Assembly: GCF_001886855.1 (NCBI RefSeq)
Contig: NZ_CP013197.1
Span: forward strand, 1,488,001-1,552,000
Length of the DNA stretch: 64,000 nt
Source of the DNA: Spiroplasma citri
Lineage (GTDB): Bacteria; Bacillota_I; Bacilli_A; Mycoplasmatales; Mycoplasmataceae
Direction of reading: 5' to 3'
Both the position numbers and the translations under genes were made by a program. This document shows, in pieces, positions 8,268-20,231 of the stretch. Numbering within the stretch: the stretch's first letter is position 1; the number at the start of each line of letters is the position of its first letter. The notes under the pieces were generated by a model, which saw nothing but the letters and a program-made list of their open reading frames with translations, did no database searches and was not told the DNA's origin.

Positions 8268-9650
8268 ATGTTAAATATTTTTAGTAGTATTAATTTTAGA
8301 GAAAAAGTAAATATTGATATTAATGAAACAGGAAAAAGATTAATATTAAAAGAATGATCAAAAATTGATCAAGAATTACGAAAACAAAATTGTAATGGTC
8401 AAAATGGCTATATTATGTGAGGTAAAAGACCTTTTACAGAAAAAACAGAGTATGGTGATATTACCTTTTTTAGAACATTATTTCGTTTTTTTAATAAAGA
8501 TACTAATAAATATCAATTTGTTTTCTTATTTGATAAGAAAGTCGGAAGAAAAAAACGAAGTAGAATTAGTATTTTTATTAAAATAGCAATTTGAAAATTA
8601 ATGGATAGTGCTAAAAGACAAAGAGATATTATGGATATGTTTCCTAATTTAAATATATCAAAGATGACAATTACAAACATTAATAAAGAGGTTGATTTTG
8701 CTAAATTATTTAAAGAACAATTAAAAACAAAAACTGAAAAAATAATTGTCCAAACACCATATTTGTATGCTGGCGTTGATGATTCTTTTAGTAATTTAAC
8801 AAAATAGAAAAAAATAGAAAAAAATATGTTTAGAACAGCATATTTTCATACTGGGTATGATGAAATAAAAAGCACTAAAAGTAAAAATATTCTAAAAGAT
8901 AAAAAAATTTTTATTGTTATGAAATCAGTAAAAAATAAATACTATCTTATTAAAAAATATAAAAAAGAATTTTTACATTTTTTAAATCAAAATTTTAATA
9001 TTGAAAATTGTAAGTTAACGCTAGCCGGTGATGGAGCAAAATGAATCAAAAAATTTGCTAATGAAATTGGTGCAATTTTTATTTTAGATCAATTTCATTT
9101 AATGAAAGAATTAAAAACAATATTTCCTTATCGAAGAAAGAAATTTACTAAAAATTTAACTGATAATGAAAAAATAAGAAAACAAATTTATTGAGATATG
9201 AATAAATTATTTAAAAATGGTGATCCTGATGAAGCAATAAAATATTTAAAAAAATTAATTACAAGAAAAAATATCAAAGAATACCCATTCTTAAAAGATA
9301 AAAAAGATAAAATCAAAGATTTCATTAAATATATCAAAAATAATTCTGATGGTATTAAAGTTTATAAAGAAGATTGATATATGGGGTCTTGTACTGAACC
9401 ACAAATTTCACATAATGTAAAATGATTAAAAGGATATGGTGCTAAATCATATAGTGAAAAAGTTTTTAAAAATATGATTGCAATGAAAATGGCAAAAGAA
9501 AACGGGGTTAATTTAATTGATTTTTTTCTTAATAAATTAAACAAAAAAAATGAAAAAAAATATAATTATTTTTTTAAAAATAATGCTAAGAATAAGCAAC
9601 AATTTTTAATAAATAAAAATATTAGTCAACATGTACAAGGTTTTGTCTAA
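8268..9650 (+). pseudogene. ISLre2-family (UPF0236-type) transposase with one internal stop
   Basis: Open from ATG 8268 (AAAGGA upstream) to TAA 9648 in a single frame of 461 codons, except for TAG at 8805-8807 inside VDDSFSNLTK*KKIEKN, most simply a CAG-to-TAG change. Family features: LTLAGDGAKWIKKF, FILDQFHLMKEL and the C-terminal YMGSCTEPQISHNVKW. A 5'-truncated relative lies at 41,147-41,855 on the other strand. The element's right end is near 9834, since both copies share sequence up to ATCACCAA(A/C)CG and diverge after. Left end unresolved. Confidence 0.8.
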
Positions 9651-9754
9651 AATTTAAAGTAAAAATTATAATTTAAAATAAATTTATTAAATAATTTGTT
9701 AATTATTATTTTTTGTATTGTAAATTATTACTTTTATGTTATGATTAAGTTAAT

Positions 9755-9786
9755 TAAAAAAGATAAATTTATCTTTTTCTTAGGAA
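9755..9786 (+). terminator. Terminator downstream of ISLre2 transposase
   Basis: Hairpin AAAAAAGATAAA-TTTATCTTTTTC about 105 bases after the transposase stop, ending in a T-rich run. The ISLre2 remnant has the same hairpin at 41,015-41,042, and the DDE transposase at 48,661 ends in a closely similar one. Confidence 0.65.
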
Positions 9787-9840
9787 TTTTATTTTAATAG
9801 ATAAATATTTATTAGAATAAGATATCACCAAACGTTTACT

Positions 9841-10218
9841 TTACTCCATCACTCCTTCACCATAACTAAAAAAAGCAATTAAAAATAATCAAATTGAACC
9901 AATTAAATTAGTAATTAAACTAATTATAATTAAAACGAAAATTAATTGATAAATTGAAGCTTTTAACAAATACAATTGCCGTGCAAAAGTAGTTTTTCGA
10001 AATTCATAAAAAGCAATTGCTAAGTCAAGAATACCGTTAAGAACCCCAGCTAATAAAATTGATCCTGGCAATGATAAATAACTAGAATTACTATTAAACA
10101 TATTAGTAACACGAATGCTAATAAAATATAAAATAATTGGTAAAAATAATGTTACTAAATAAATATGTTATGATGTAAATCAATATTTGCTAACAACACG
10201 TAATAATAGTAAGTTCAT
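9841..10218 (-). pseudogene. Damaged multi-pass membrane protein gene at the end of the suf operon
   Basis: ATG 10218 has a good AAGGAGCAAGG before it and follows the cyclo-ligase gene by 16 bases. The frame hits TAA after 16 codons (SKYWFTS*HIYLV), then continues open with three or four hydrophobic segments (VTLFLPIILYFISIRV, IYQLIFVLIIISLITNLIGS) to TAA at 9841-9843, only 7 bases from the ISLre2 end. The natural C-terminus may therefore have been removed by the element. Resembles an ABC-2/CcmB-type or other small permease subunit, but nothing diagnostic remains. Confidence 0.55.
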
Positions 10219-10234
10219 CCTTGCTCCTTAATTT

Positions 10235-10786
10235 TTAAGCACTAATAATAATTTCTATTTTAACATCGTGTTCTTCAACCGGTAATGGGGTCGGCACTAA
10301 TTGTTCAATAAATGCTAACCCAATAACAAGATGATGATAATTTTTTAAAAACCGATCATAATAACCTTTCCCATATCCTAACCGAAAATTATTTTGATCA
10401 AAAGCAACAATTGGAACAACAAGAACATCAATTTTTTCTGCATTAATTATTGGCAATGAATTTAATGGTTCATAAAGGTTAAAGCGTAAATTAAATTCTA
10501 AATCAGTTGTTAAATTGGTAATATGATAAAATTTTAAATTATTTCCATCCATTCGTGGCAATAAAATATTAACTTTTAGCGCGAATAATCGCTTAATAAT
10601 AAGAAGAGTATTAACTTCATTTTTAATTGAATAATAAAGAGCAATCGTTTTACTATTTTGCACACCTGGATGTTGAAAAAAAGTATCAAAAATCTTAGTT
10701 TCTTTTTGCTGTCGTAACTCAGATGAAATCTTACTTCTTGCAAGTAATTTTTCTTGTCGAATTTCTTGTTTACCACGAGTTATCAC
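10235..10786 (-). CDS. 5-formyltetrahydrofolate cyclo-ligase
   Basis: 183 aa, usual length for the family. Converts 5-formyl-THF to 5,10-methenyl-THF using ATP, protecting the one-carbon pool used by SHMT (glyA at 31.7 kb). Diagnostic C-terminal motif FRLGYGKGYYDRFL and N-terminal basic helix KQEIRQEKLLARSKISSEL. Start is GTG 10786, overlapping the sufB stop by one base (TAGTG), so it is translationally coupled to the suf operon. Confidence 0.9.
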   Translation of the reverse strand: MITRGKQEIRQEKLLARSKISSELRQQKETKIFDTFFQHPGVQNSKTIALYYSIKNEVNTLLIIKRLFALKVNILLPRMDGNNLKFYHITNLTTDLEFNLRFNLYEPLNSLPIINAEKIDVLVVPIVAFDQNNFRLGYGKGYYDRFLKNYHHLVIGLAFIEQLVPTPLPVEEHDVKIEIIISA

Positions 10787-12198
10787 TAACCAACACTACC
10801 TTCCATATCCATTTTAATTAACTGATTTAATTCAACGGCATATTCCATTGGTAATTCTCTTGTAAATGGTTCTAAAAATCCCATAATAATCATTTCCAAA
10901 GCTTCTTGTTCTGATAAGCCACGACTTTGTAAATAAAACAATTGTTCTTCAGAAACTTTACTTACTGTTGCTTCATGTTCAATTTGTGATTCATTATTAT
11001 AAACTTTATTCTGGGGAATTGTATCAGAATGTGATTTTCCATCTAAAATTAGAGTATCACATTCAACCCTGGCTTTTGAATACTGTGCCTTTGGTCCAAT
11101 ATGAACTAATCCACGATAGTTTGCTGTCCCTCCGTTAAAAGTCATTGATTTAGAAATAATTTTAGAAGAAGTATTTTTTCCCAAATGAATCATTTTTGAA
11201 CCAGCATCTTGAATAACATTTTCTTTTGCTACCGCAATTGAAATACATTGCCCTTTACTATTATTTCCTTTTAAAATAACACTTGGATACTTCATATTAA
11301 TTTTTGAGCCAATATTGCCATCAATTCATTCCATTTGACCGTTTTCATCAACAATGCTACGCTTTGTTACTAAATTTAAAACATTATCACTCCAGTTTTG
11401 AACAGTTGTATAGCGCATTTTTGAATTTTTTCCCACAAAAATTTCAACAATAGCAGCATGCAAAGAATCACGAGCATAAATTGGTGCTGTACATCCTTCA
11501 ATATAATGTAATTCTGCATCATCATCAACAATAATTAATGTACGTTCAAACTGGCCACTATTCTGATAATTAATCCGGAAATAAGCTTGCAATGGTTTTT
11601 CTAATTTAACTCCTTTTGGAATATAAATAAATGACCCGCCTGATCAAACAGCACCATTTAAAGCAGCATATTTATTATCTGTATTTGGTACTAATGTACC
11701 AAAATATTTTTTAAATAGCTCAGGATGCTCACGTAATGCCGTATCACAATCTAAAAAAATAATTCCTTTTTCTTCAACTTCTTTTAGCATACTACCATAA
11801 ACTGGTTCACTATCATATTGAGCCTTAATTCCAGCTAAATATTCACGTTCTCCTTCTGGCAAACCTAACCGGTCAAAAGTTTTTTTAATTTTTTCAGGAA
11901 CCTCATCTCATTTTGTTGCAATATGTTCTGTTGGTTTAATATAATAAATATATTCATCAAAATCCATAAACTCTAGATTTGGTCCTCAACTTGGGTTTTT
12001 TATTTTTAAAAAATTAAAATATGACTGTAGACGATATTCTCGCATTCAATCTGGTTCATTTTTATGATCTGAAATTTCATTAATAATTGTTTCATTAAGG
12101 CCTTTCCCAGTATTATAGTAGGAAATATCTCCATCATTAAAACCATATTTATAACTAGAAATTTCTTTAATTTCTTTTTCTTGCTTTAATTTTGGCAT
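10786..12198 (-). CDS. sufB: SufB, Fe-S cluster scaffold subunit
   Basis: 470 aa with several in-frame TGA Trp codons. Part of the SufBCD scaffold that assembles and transfers Fe-S clusters in the cytoplasm. Family signatures: [10 protein letters not shown], an N-terminal [20 protein letters not shown] block, [20 protein letters not shown] and a beta-helix core ending [19 protein letters not shown]. Start ATG 12198 has an exceptionally strong GGAGGGGG upstream. Last canonical gene in the order C-D-S-U-B, the Firmicute order. Confidence 0.95.
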
Positions 12199-12221
12199 TA
12201 AAGAATCCCCCTCCTTTGGCA

Positions 12222-12674
12222 TTAATTATCATTTGCTTTTAATAAATCTAATAATAATGTTTGAAAACCAGTAACACCAATTGTCGCACATTTAATTCGA
12301 TTAGGTTGTTTTGCAATATTAATAAAAGCAATTAAATTATTTAACTTGTTTTCATCATATGGCTGGTCAAAAACCATCGCTAAATAATTTTCAATAATTG
12401 CTAAACCATCCTTAATTGCTTTTCCTTCCAGTTCTTGTGCCATAATATCACTTGATGCTGTTGAAATTGCACAACCAACGCCATCAAACCGAGCACTTAT
12501 AATTTTATTTCTTTCAATCATTAATTCTAAATAAATATCATCAATACATGATTCAGAAGCTTGATGGATTGAATAAACTGTTGGTTTTTTTGTTAATCCT
12601 TTGTATTGTGGTTCTGAATAATGGTCCATAATAATTTGTCGTAAAAACATTGGATCATTTTTATTAAATTCCAT
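12222..12674 (-). CDS. sufU: SufU, Fe-S assembly / sulfur transfer protein
   Basis: 150 aa. SufU accepts persulfide sulfur from SufS and shuttles it to SufBCD (known for Bacillus). Three cysteines sit at conserved places: ASESCIDDI, GVGCAISTAS and NRIKCATIGV. The first block reads SESCIDD where many homologues have NPxCGD, so the usual Gly is replaced by Ile while the Asp ligand is kept. ATG directly abuts the sufS stop. Confidence 0.9.
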   Translation of the reverse strand: MEFNKNDPMFLRQIIMDHYSEPQYKGLTKKPTVYSIHQASESCIDDIYLELMIERNKIISARFDGVGCAISTASSDIMAQELEGKAIKDGLAIIENYLAMVFDQPYDENKLNNLIAFINIAKQPNRIKCATIGVTGFQTLLLDLLKANDN

Positions 12675-13904
12675 TTAAACCAACCTTCCTAAAAAATCTT
12701 TTTCATTTGCAAGTGCCGACACCAACAAATCAATATCTTCATAACTATTGTAAATTGAAAAACTAACTCTAATTGTATTTTTCTCTGGAATAACAGTACC
12801 AATTAACCGGGCACAATGATCACCACTACGAACAGTAATATTATTCCGACTTCCTAAATGCATTGTAACATCCTGACAGAAAACATTTTTAATGTTAAAA
12901 ACTAATGTTGGTCCTTTGCTATAAGCATTATAAATTATTGCTTTATCTTTTAATTTTTTATGAAACTGTTGAATTGCATATTGTTTTAACTGATGATTAT
13001 ATTTAATAATTTCTGTTAAAGTAAGACTATTAACAAAATCAATTGCTGCTCCAAAGCCAAAAATATCAGCAATATTAGCTGAACCTGCTTCCAGCCGGTC
13101 TGGTAATTTTTTTAAACTATAATCTAAACTATTACTATCAATTTGAGCATTCATACCGCCACCAACAATTAAAGGTTGTAATTGTAATAATAATTCTTCT
13201 TTTCCTCATAAAATCCCAATTCCAGTTGGGCCAAAAATTTTATGTGCTGAAAAAGTAATAAAATCAGCATTTCACTTTTGAACATCAGTTGGCATATGAA
13301 TAACACCTTGTGCACAATCAATTACAACAATTATTGCTGGATTAATTTTTTTAATCATTGCAACAATTGACGTTGGATCATTTTCATATCCTAAAATATT
13401 TGGCACATTAGCAAAAGAAACAATCTTTGTTTTAGCAGTAATGACTGTCGCTAATTGTTTTAAATCAATTTGAAAATTTATTTCTGGTAAAAACTTAACA
13501 ATTGCTTTTTTTTCTTGTGCCAATCGATATCACGGTAAAATATTTGCGCCATGTTCTTGTTTTGTAATTAGTATTTCATCACCTCTCGTAATCTTTGAAC
13601 TTAAACCATATGCAATTTGGTTTAATCCATATGTTGCTCCGGGAACAAAAATAATCTCCAATTTTTTTTTGGCATTAATAAAATGCTGAAGTTTCTGGCG
13701 AACAAGTTCATATTGAACATTTGTTTTATATCCTAAATCACTATCAGTATTATGCGGATTAGTTCCATAGTTCGTATAGTAATCATTAATAGCATTAATA
13801 ACAACTTGTGGTTTCAAAGTAGTAGCCGCACTATCAAAATAAATTTGCTCAGAATTATTTTTAAAAAAAGGAAATTGTTTTTTAATTTTTCTATAATCAA
13901 TCAT
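12675..13904 (-). CDS. sufS: SufS cysteine desulfurase
   Basis: 409 aa PLP enzyme that takes sulfur from cysteine as a persulfide. The PLP lysine lies in FSAHKIFGPTG and the catalytic cysteine in RSGDHCARL. The N-terminus has the family pattern YFDSAATTLKPQVVINAI. It needs TGA=Trp at several positions. Two bases separate it from sufD and none from sufU, consistent with one transcript. Confidence 0.95.
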
Positions 13905-13906
13905 CG

Positions 13907-14737
13907 TTATTCTCCAATTTCTTTATCGATTTCATCAATAATATTTTTTTGTAATTCTTCATCCTCAATTGCATCAATTACATTTTTAAAATAACCCATA
14001 CAAATTAATTTTCGAGCCTGAGTTATTGTCAAGCCTCTTGTTCGTAAATAAAAGATTTGCGCTGGGTCAAGCATCCCAACCGCATTAGCATGACTTGCTT
14101 TAATATCATTTTCATCAATTAACAAAATCGGATCAGAAATTGCTTTTGAAGTTTTATCAAAAACTAGTAATCGTAATTCTTGATGTGCTTCTGATTTACT
14201 CATTGTTTTTTCAATATGACTAGTACACTTAACAGTTTGTAATGAATTATCTTTTGCAATTGAGTAAGTTTTAATTTCGCTTTCCGTTGTTGGGGCTAAA
14301 TGATGAGCATAAATAATTGCATTTTTATGATAATCATGCGTTGATAAACTTGCCAAATAATATTTAATAGCACTACGTTTACCCTGCAAATTGAAGGTAA
14401 CATTTTCGCTAATACTACTATTAACAATATTTAAGTGATAAGTATTAACTTGCGCTTTTTCTAATAAGTTATAAAAAAGATTAGCTATTTGTTCACATTC
14501 ACGATTTTTGTAAATATTAATAATATTAATTTGACTATTAGCCGGAATATTATAGTTAATTGTTACTTCTGAAGTTAAATTTAAAAAAAACAAAAAAGTT
14601 TTATTAACAAGATTAGTAGTAAAATTAATATTAATAACTTCACCAACTTTATTATTCGTAAAGGTTAATTCAGGTGTTGTTGCATCAATAGTAAAATTAT
14701 TACCAATAAGTTCTCGTTCTTTCATTCAAACTTGCAT
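13907..14737 (-). CDS. sufD: SufD, Fe-S scaffold partner of SufB
   Basis: 276 aa, shorter than the ~420-aa SufD of many bacteria, with a reduced N-terminal part. The C-terminal half has the SufB/D core: KSEAHQELRLLVFDKTS, an acidic stretch preceding IKASHANAVGMLDPAQIFYL and the closing motif RTRGLTITQARKLICMGYF. Start chosen at ATG 14737 (MQVWMKEREL), preceded by GGGAAG, 2 bases after the sufC stop. Confidence 0.9.
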
Positions 14738-14739
14738 TT

Positions 14740-15555
14740 TTACTTCCCTTTTTGTGCAGCGCACCCAATTCCCGCTAAAGGTTTGATACCACTTTGTTTA
14801 TTTTCTACTGTTAAATCTAATTCTTGTAATAATCATTCGTATCCTTCTTCATTAATTTTTTTAACTAAATTATAATCTCCACTTTTAACAATTTTACCCT
14901 TAACAATAACATGAGCATGCGTTGGTTGCACTAAATTAAAAAAGCGATCATAATGTGACACAATAATTGCAGCAAAATTTTTATTTCGCATTTTATTTAA
15001 TTCAGTACTAACAACATTTAAAGCATCAACATCTAAGCCTGAATCAATTTCATCAATTAAAGCTAAAGATGGTTTTAATAAATTTAATTGTAAAATCTCA
15101 TTTTTTTTCTTTTCGCCCCCAGAAAAACCAGTATTTAAATAACGACGAATCATACTATCATCAATTTTTAAGTTCTTAATATTGCGATTAATATCCTGAT
15201 ATAATTCTGGTAATTTGATTGGCGAATCACGGTGAGCGTTAATAATTGCTTTTAAAAAATCTAAATTTAAAACCCCAGAAATTTCAACTGGTGATTGCAT
15301 TGCAAAAAAAATTCCCATTTTACTTCGTTCATCAACTGTTTTGTCTAAAATGCTTTGACCATCAATTAAAATATCCCCACTTTCAACGGTATAGCTAGGA
15401 TGTCCCATAATTGTTGATAATAAAGTTGATTTTCCATTTCCATTAGGTCCCATTAAAGCATGAATTTCATTAATATTAACAGTTAAATTTAAACCATTTA
15501 AAATAATGTCATTATCGGCAGAAACAAATAGATCTTTAATTTCAATTTTTTTCAC
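14740..15555 (-). CDS. sufC: SufC, ATPase of the Fe-S assembly complex
   Basis: 271 aa ABC-type ATPase that powers SufBCD. Walker A MGPNGNGKST, signature FSGGEKKKNEI, Walker B PSLALIDEIDSGLD and H-loop IVSHYDRFF. After the usual family end (EEGYE) a TGA Trp codon leads to a 31-residue tail (WLLQELDLTVENKQSGIKPL and on to CAAQKGK), longer than typical. First gene of the operon; AGGAGGGGT before ATG 15555. The palindrome at 15,619 lies about 64 bases upstream. Confidence 0.95.
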
Positions 15556-15618
15556 TTTGACCCCTCCTTTGAAATATGTATTATACTAATTCAGAAGTAA
15601 AATTATCTTTATTTTTTA

Positions 15619-15664
15619 ATAATAAAGTCTACTTTTATTGTACAATAAAAGTAGACTTTATTAT
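15619..15664. promoter_or_regulatory. 46-bp perfect palindrome between divergent sufC and lipoprotein genes
   Basis: Bases 15619-15664 equal their own reverse complement without a mismatch (centre TTATTGTACAATAA, arms GTCTACTTT). It sits between the starts of sufC (leftward) and the lipoprotein pair (rightward), so no gene ends here and it is not an ordinary terminator. It could be a regulator-binding operator or a 5'-UTR hairpin in both transcripts. The function is inferred from position. Confidence 0.65.
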
Positions 15665-15741
15665 ATTTTTTTAATAGAATGTAGTTAGTATTTTTTATCA
15701 AAAAGTACAAAAATAAAAGTCAAAAGGAAGGATGAACTAAA

Positions 15742-17991
15742 ATGAAAAAACTTTTATCATCACTGAGCAGTATGATATTAGTGGGTGCAACCGCATTTGG
15801 AACGGCGGCTTGTAGTACTAAAGAAAAAAATAATCAACATAAAGATGAAAATGGTGACAGCATCTGAGCATGAATTCCAGGAATTTTTGGTGGAAAAAAA
15901 ATCACTTCTCCTGACATTTGAAGTGTCTTAGAAAATCCATTTGTAAATGCCGGAAATGGAAAATGAACAAATGATCCAACCCAATGAGATGGCGCAACAA
16001 GAATTAAGATGTCAGTTCAATTAATGCAAATTTTAAGCGTTGCAATTTTAGCGAACCCTGATAAATTTTTTGTAACAGATAAAACTACAATTGGTGATAT
16101 TGCCGATTATAAAAATTTAAAAGACATTTTAAAAAAACAATGACAATTATTAGTCACAAACACAGATAATACTGTTGAGAAAAAGAAACAAAGTTTTAAA
16201 GATAGTGATAAAAAAAATTGAGAAAAAAAATATCATGATTTTTTAGATACAAACTATAAAGATATCAATGGTGCAAGTGGCAGCAAAAAATATGAAATTG
16301 AAGAACAAAATTATAAAGCTGCTATTATGACAACTGGTGCTGATGGTGGAATTAGTGCATCACAAATGTTAACTAATGTTTTATTAAATAATAATATGCG
16401 TGTGTATAGACAAAATAATACTGAAAGTGTAGTTAAGATTTTAGAAAATTTTGCTAGTTTCCTTAAAAACGGAAATAAAGCAGGAGATTGAAATATTAAC
16501 AATCAAAATTTACGTACTCAATTAGCACTAGCTTTTAGTTGAGATCAAAACAATAAACAATTTATTGATAATTTATCAAGCTTAACAATTGAGGAAATTA
16601 ATACTCGTATTACGACAATCGCAACAGATTTAAAAACTTTTAATTATGACATTAATAAATATATGAGTAATAATCACCCACCAGTTGCAACACCTATTTT
16701 TGAAAATCCATCTAAGACATCAGTTGGTACACCTCAATTAAGTGAAACATATGATGTTGGGCAACTATCATTATTTCAAAAATATATGATTGAAAAATGA
16801 TTCCAAAATGAAAAACCTTTAGCAATTTCAACAATAACTTATGCCTTTAAATCAGGAGCAACACCAACTGATACTGGTTTCACAGCAGATACTTTTGATG
16901 AAACAACAAAGACACAAATTAAAAAAGATTTAGGAACTTTAGCCTCAGCTAAAAATTGAGAAGAATTTACTACTAACAGTGAAGGCACAGTTACTCCATC
17001 AACAGATTTATTAACTTTAAATACACAAGCTGATTCTGTTAAATCAAATATTTTAAAATCAAGTGTTTATAATAGCATTAATGCACCTGGTGAAGCTGCA
17101 CCTACTGATATAAATGATGTCGTAAATAAAATTAGTCGTAAAAATCCAACCGATCCAATTAGTGCTAACTGAAAAATTGGTACTACTAATGATATTGTTA
17201 TTAGTTTCTTTGATGCAAATGGTTTAAATTTAGTCCATATTGATGGCCACGAATATTTACAGGATGCTGACCCATCATCATACAATAGTTATGATACTAA
17301 TTGACAATTTAAAAGTTTAAATTATTCAAGTAATTTTTATAGTTCATTGGAAGATAAATCAGAGATCATGACAGTTGACAAATCAAAACAAAACGTGAAT
17401 ACACAATTTAGTAATGCTCAATACTTATGATATTTAGTAAATCGTAGTTTAGTAAATAGTAGTAATAACAGTAAACTAAAATTTAATGTTTTAAATGAAG
17501 TTAAAAAATATGCTACATTAAGTTCAAGTTCTGGCTCAGCTGATGATAAAACATGATGATTCTGAATTTATGACTTTTTCAGTAATTTTAATAATAAAAT
17601 CTTAACAAATGGTGCCGGACCTCAAGAATGATTAAAAAACTTTCTTACTTTTAAAGATTTAGAAGGACACGACACAAATCATGATTGATTTATTTCAATT
17701 ATTAATGCAATGTCAACTAATTTAGCAGGAGGCGCTGTCCAACGTTTATACAGTAGTTTTGAAACAGAAAATAAAACAATTGAAAAGTATAAAATGGGAG
17801 GACCAGCGGCTAAAATTGACCCAAAAACTATTGTTGAAAAAATTAGTACCGCAAAAATATGGCATGAAGAAATTGGTCTAAATTACGCAAGATCAATTAT
17901 TTCAATAAAAACTCCATTCTGAGTACATCAATTTCCTCCTGTAACAACAAATCCAACAAAATATTATTATAAATCAGGAGGTAAGTGATAA
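15742..17991 (+). CDS. Large lipoprotein A (749 aa)
   Basis: Signal peptide MKKLLSSLSSMILVGATAFG followed by lipobox TAAC, so it is lipid-anchored on the outer face of the single membrane. The rest is soluble, rich in Asn, Lys, Ser and Trp (many TGA). It contains WFWIYDFFSNFNNKILTNGAG near residue 600. No catalytic motif recognised. AAGGAAGGATG precedes ATG 15742. The stop overlaps the next start (TAATG), and an AGGAGG inside the 3' end serves the next gene. Probably a Spiroplasma-type surface lipoprotein, related in style to the one at 61,687. Confidence 0.8.
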
Positions 17992-19691
17992 TGAAAAAAA
18001 TACTAAGTATTTTAGGGGCAATGTCTATTCTTTCTTCGACTGGCACAAGTATTTATGCCTGTACAAAAAAAGATTTTGAAAGATTTACTGATCCTGCTAT
18101 TGTTGATGAAGTTAAACGTTGAATTATTGCTCAAATTAATTCAGAAAATGAATCAAATGTTGTCAAATATTCATTTAATGACATTTTCACTAAAGCAGCA
18201 CTAAAAGAAATGACTACAAGATTATTGGATACTAATATTTCAAAGTTTTTCTATGCATCAGAAGAAGCAACAAGAGCACGATATACTGGAGTAACAATTG
18301 ATGTTAACCAACCTGATTCATTATTAATAAAACAATTTATTAATTTTGTTGAGCAAGTTGCACTTGATAATTTAAGTACAAAATATTCTACTGGAATTTC
18401 TAATTCAACACCATTAGAAACAACAATTGCAGGACAAGGATATGCACCTGATTATCAATCAGAAGGTTGGTATGTTGGTGGTAGTCAATCATATTTCTGA
18501 AAAGGAACAGGTAAACCAAATTATATGCAATCAAGAAAAGAGCAAGGAGAAGCTAATTTCGAAATTAAAAGTAAAAGTGCTGGAGCTAATTATACGGACT
18601 TTAATGCAATGTCAGAAGATGATAAAAAAGCTGCATTAAAAACTCGCTTTAAAGATTATTATACGCATGTTGAAATACCAGCAGTGATTGATAAAATTAT
18701 TACTGCAACATACTTACATCAAAATGAGATTAAGCGCTATGGTAGTGGCAATAATAGTTCAATTTATTTAAATCGAAATAGTGCACTATTTAATGCCCTT
18801 CAATCATGAGATACAATTAGTGGAGCACGATGAAAATCATATATTAAAATGGTTTGAGAATTAAAACTAGATAAGGAAGAATTAGACAAATTATTTGCGG
18901 ATAAAGGACCATTAGCAAATGTTGAAAAATTAAATTCTGATTTAACTAATAATCAAGACATTTTAATGAAAATACTTAAAGAGATGTTTAATGCGAAAAA
19001 AGATAATATCTTTAATAATATGATTAAAGACGGAATTGACCCAATCTTTGGAATTAGTGGTTTTAAAGGATTTGTTGGAATTGATAAAAATAAAAACCCA
19101 AATGATATTTTTACAACTTTAAACAATGCTGATTCATATAAACAAAAAGTTATTGACACAGCAACACCAGGTATTATAAAATCAGGTGAAGGAACAGACC
19201 CTTCAAGTTATCAATTCTTAGACACCAATAAAAGATATGGGTCATTTGTCTTAACATTACCAATTTATGCCGTTGATTTAATGAAAAATATGAACATTAA
19301 TTATAAAAATGATAATAAAAATAATAAAGAATTATCATTAACTTGATATGGGTCAGGAGGAACACCAACTGATTTAGATCAAGCCTGATTAGCACAACAA
19401 GGCGGAATTAAGCGTTCATTATCATGATTATATAATAAAAAAGGTTATTTAGGAACATACGATGAAAATGGTCAACCTCTTTATAATGACAATGGAACAC
19501 CAGTTGATATTACAAAAAACATTAAAGGTCAAATCCTAAAATGAATTGAATATACTTTTGCAAAACAACAAAATTTACAAACAGCAGCAAAAACAAGATT
19601 ATATTCTTTAGTCTTTGCTAATAATCCAGAAAATGTTTATTCACAAACTTTATATGATGCAATTGGATCATATATTATTAAAGAAGATTAA
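17991..19691 (+). CDS. Large lipoprotein B (566 aa)
   Basis: Signal peptide MKKILSILGAMSILSSTG and lipobox SIYAC. The mature part is soluble with repeated mentions of aromatic and Asn-rich loops (AGQGYAPDYQSEGWYVGGSQ). Translation is coupled to lipoprotein A by a one-base overlap. The pair probably forms one surface complex (inference). It ends at TAA 19689 in the ascending arm of a terminator. Confidence 0.8.
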
Positions 19692-19706
19692 AAATCTTCT
19701 TTTTTT
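19681..19706 (+). terminator. Terminator of the lipoprotein A-B operon
   Basis: Stem AGAAGAT / ATCTTCT with a 5-base loop and seven T. The stop codon of lipoprotein B is inside the hairpin. Confidence 0.85.
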
Positions 19707-19781
19707 ATCTTAAAAATGGTTTACTAATTAAACCATAGTAGTTATTTGTTATAATTAATTATATAAGGAGCTGAAATTAAT

Positions 19782-20198
19782 ATGAACGAAAACAATTGCA
19801 TTTTTTGTAAAATTATTGCACAGAATATACCAAGTAAAAAAATTTATGAAAATAAATTAGTTTATGCTTTTTTAGATGCCTTCCCTAACAGTGATGGTCA
19901 TACCTTGGTTATTCCAAAAAAACATTTTGAATATTATAGTGTTACTGATGATGAATATTTAGCAGAAGTTGCTAAAGTTGGAAAAATAATTGCACAAAAA
20001 ATGTATCCAACATTAAGCCCTGTCGGAATTAATTATGTTAGCAATGAAAAAAGTGAAGCTTTTCAAAAAGTTTTTCATTATCATCTTCATATTATTCCAA
20101 AATATCAAAAAGATGAAGGCTATAACTTTAAGATTAATGTTGATAAAGAAAAATTACGTGATTTAGCAGAAATTCAACAAATATTAACCTTAAAATAA
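19782..20198 (+). CDS. HIT-family nucleotide hydrolase
   Basis: 138 aa. The histidine triad HYHLHIIPK (residues 99-107) is the catalytic signature of HIT proteins, which hydrolyse AMP-linked compounds such as aminoacyl-AMP or Ap4A. CIFCKII near the N-terminus is the usual zinc-binding pair, and DAFPNSDGHTLVIPKKH is the conserved core. It has its own short leader with AAGGAG and a terminator behind it. Exact substrate unknown. Confidence 0.92.
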   Translation: MNENNCIFCKIIAQNIPSKKIYENKLVYAFLDAFPNSDGHTLVIPKKHFEYYSVTDDEYLAEVAKVGKIIAQKMYPTLSPVGINYVSNEKSEAFQKVFHYHLHIIPKYQKDEGYNFKINVDKEKLRDLAEIQQILTLK

Positions 20199-20231
20199 AA
20201 AAAGTATTTATAAACAAAATACTTTTTTTAT
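20196..20231. terminator. Bidirectional terminator between HIT gene and radical SAM-Tpx gene
   Basis: Stem AAAAAAAGTATTT / AAATACTTTTTTT placed between two converging genes; A- and T-runs on both sides let it serve either strand. The last codons of both genes run into it. Confidence 0.85.
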
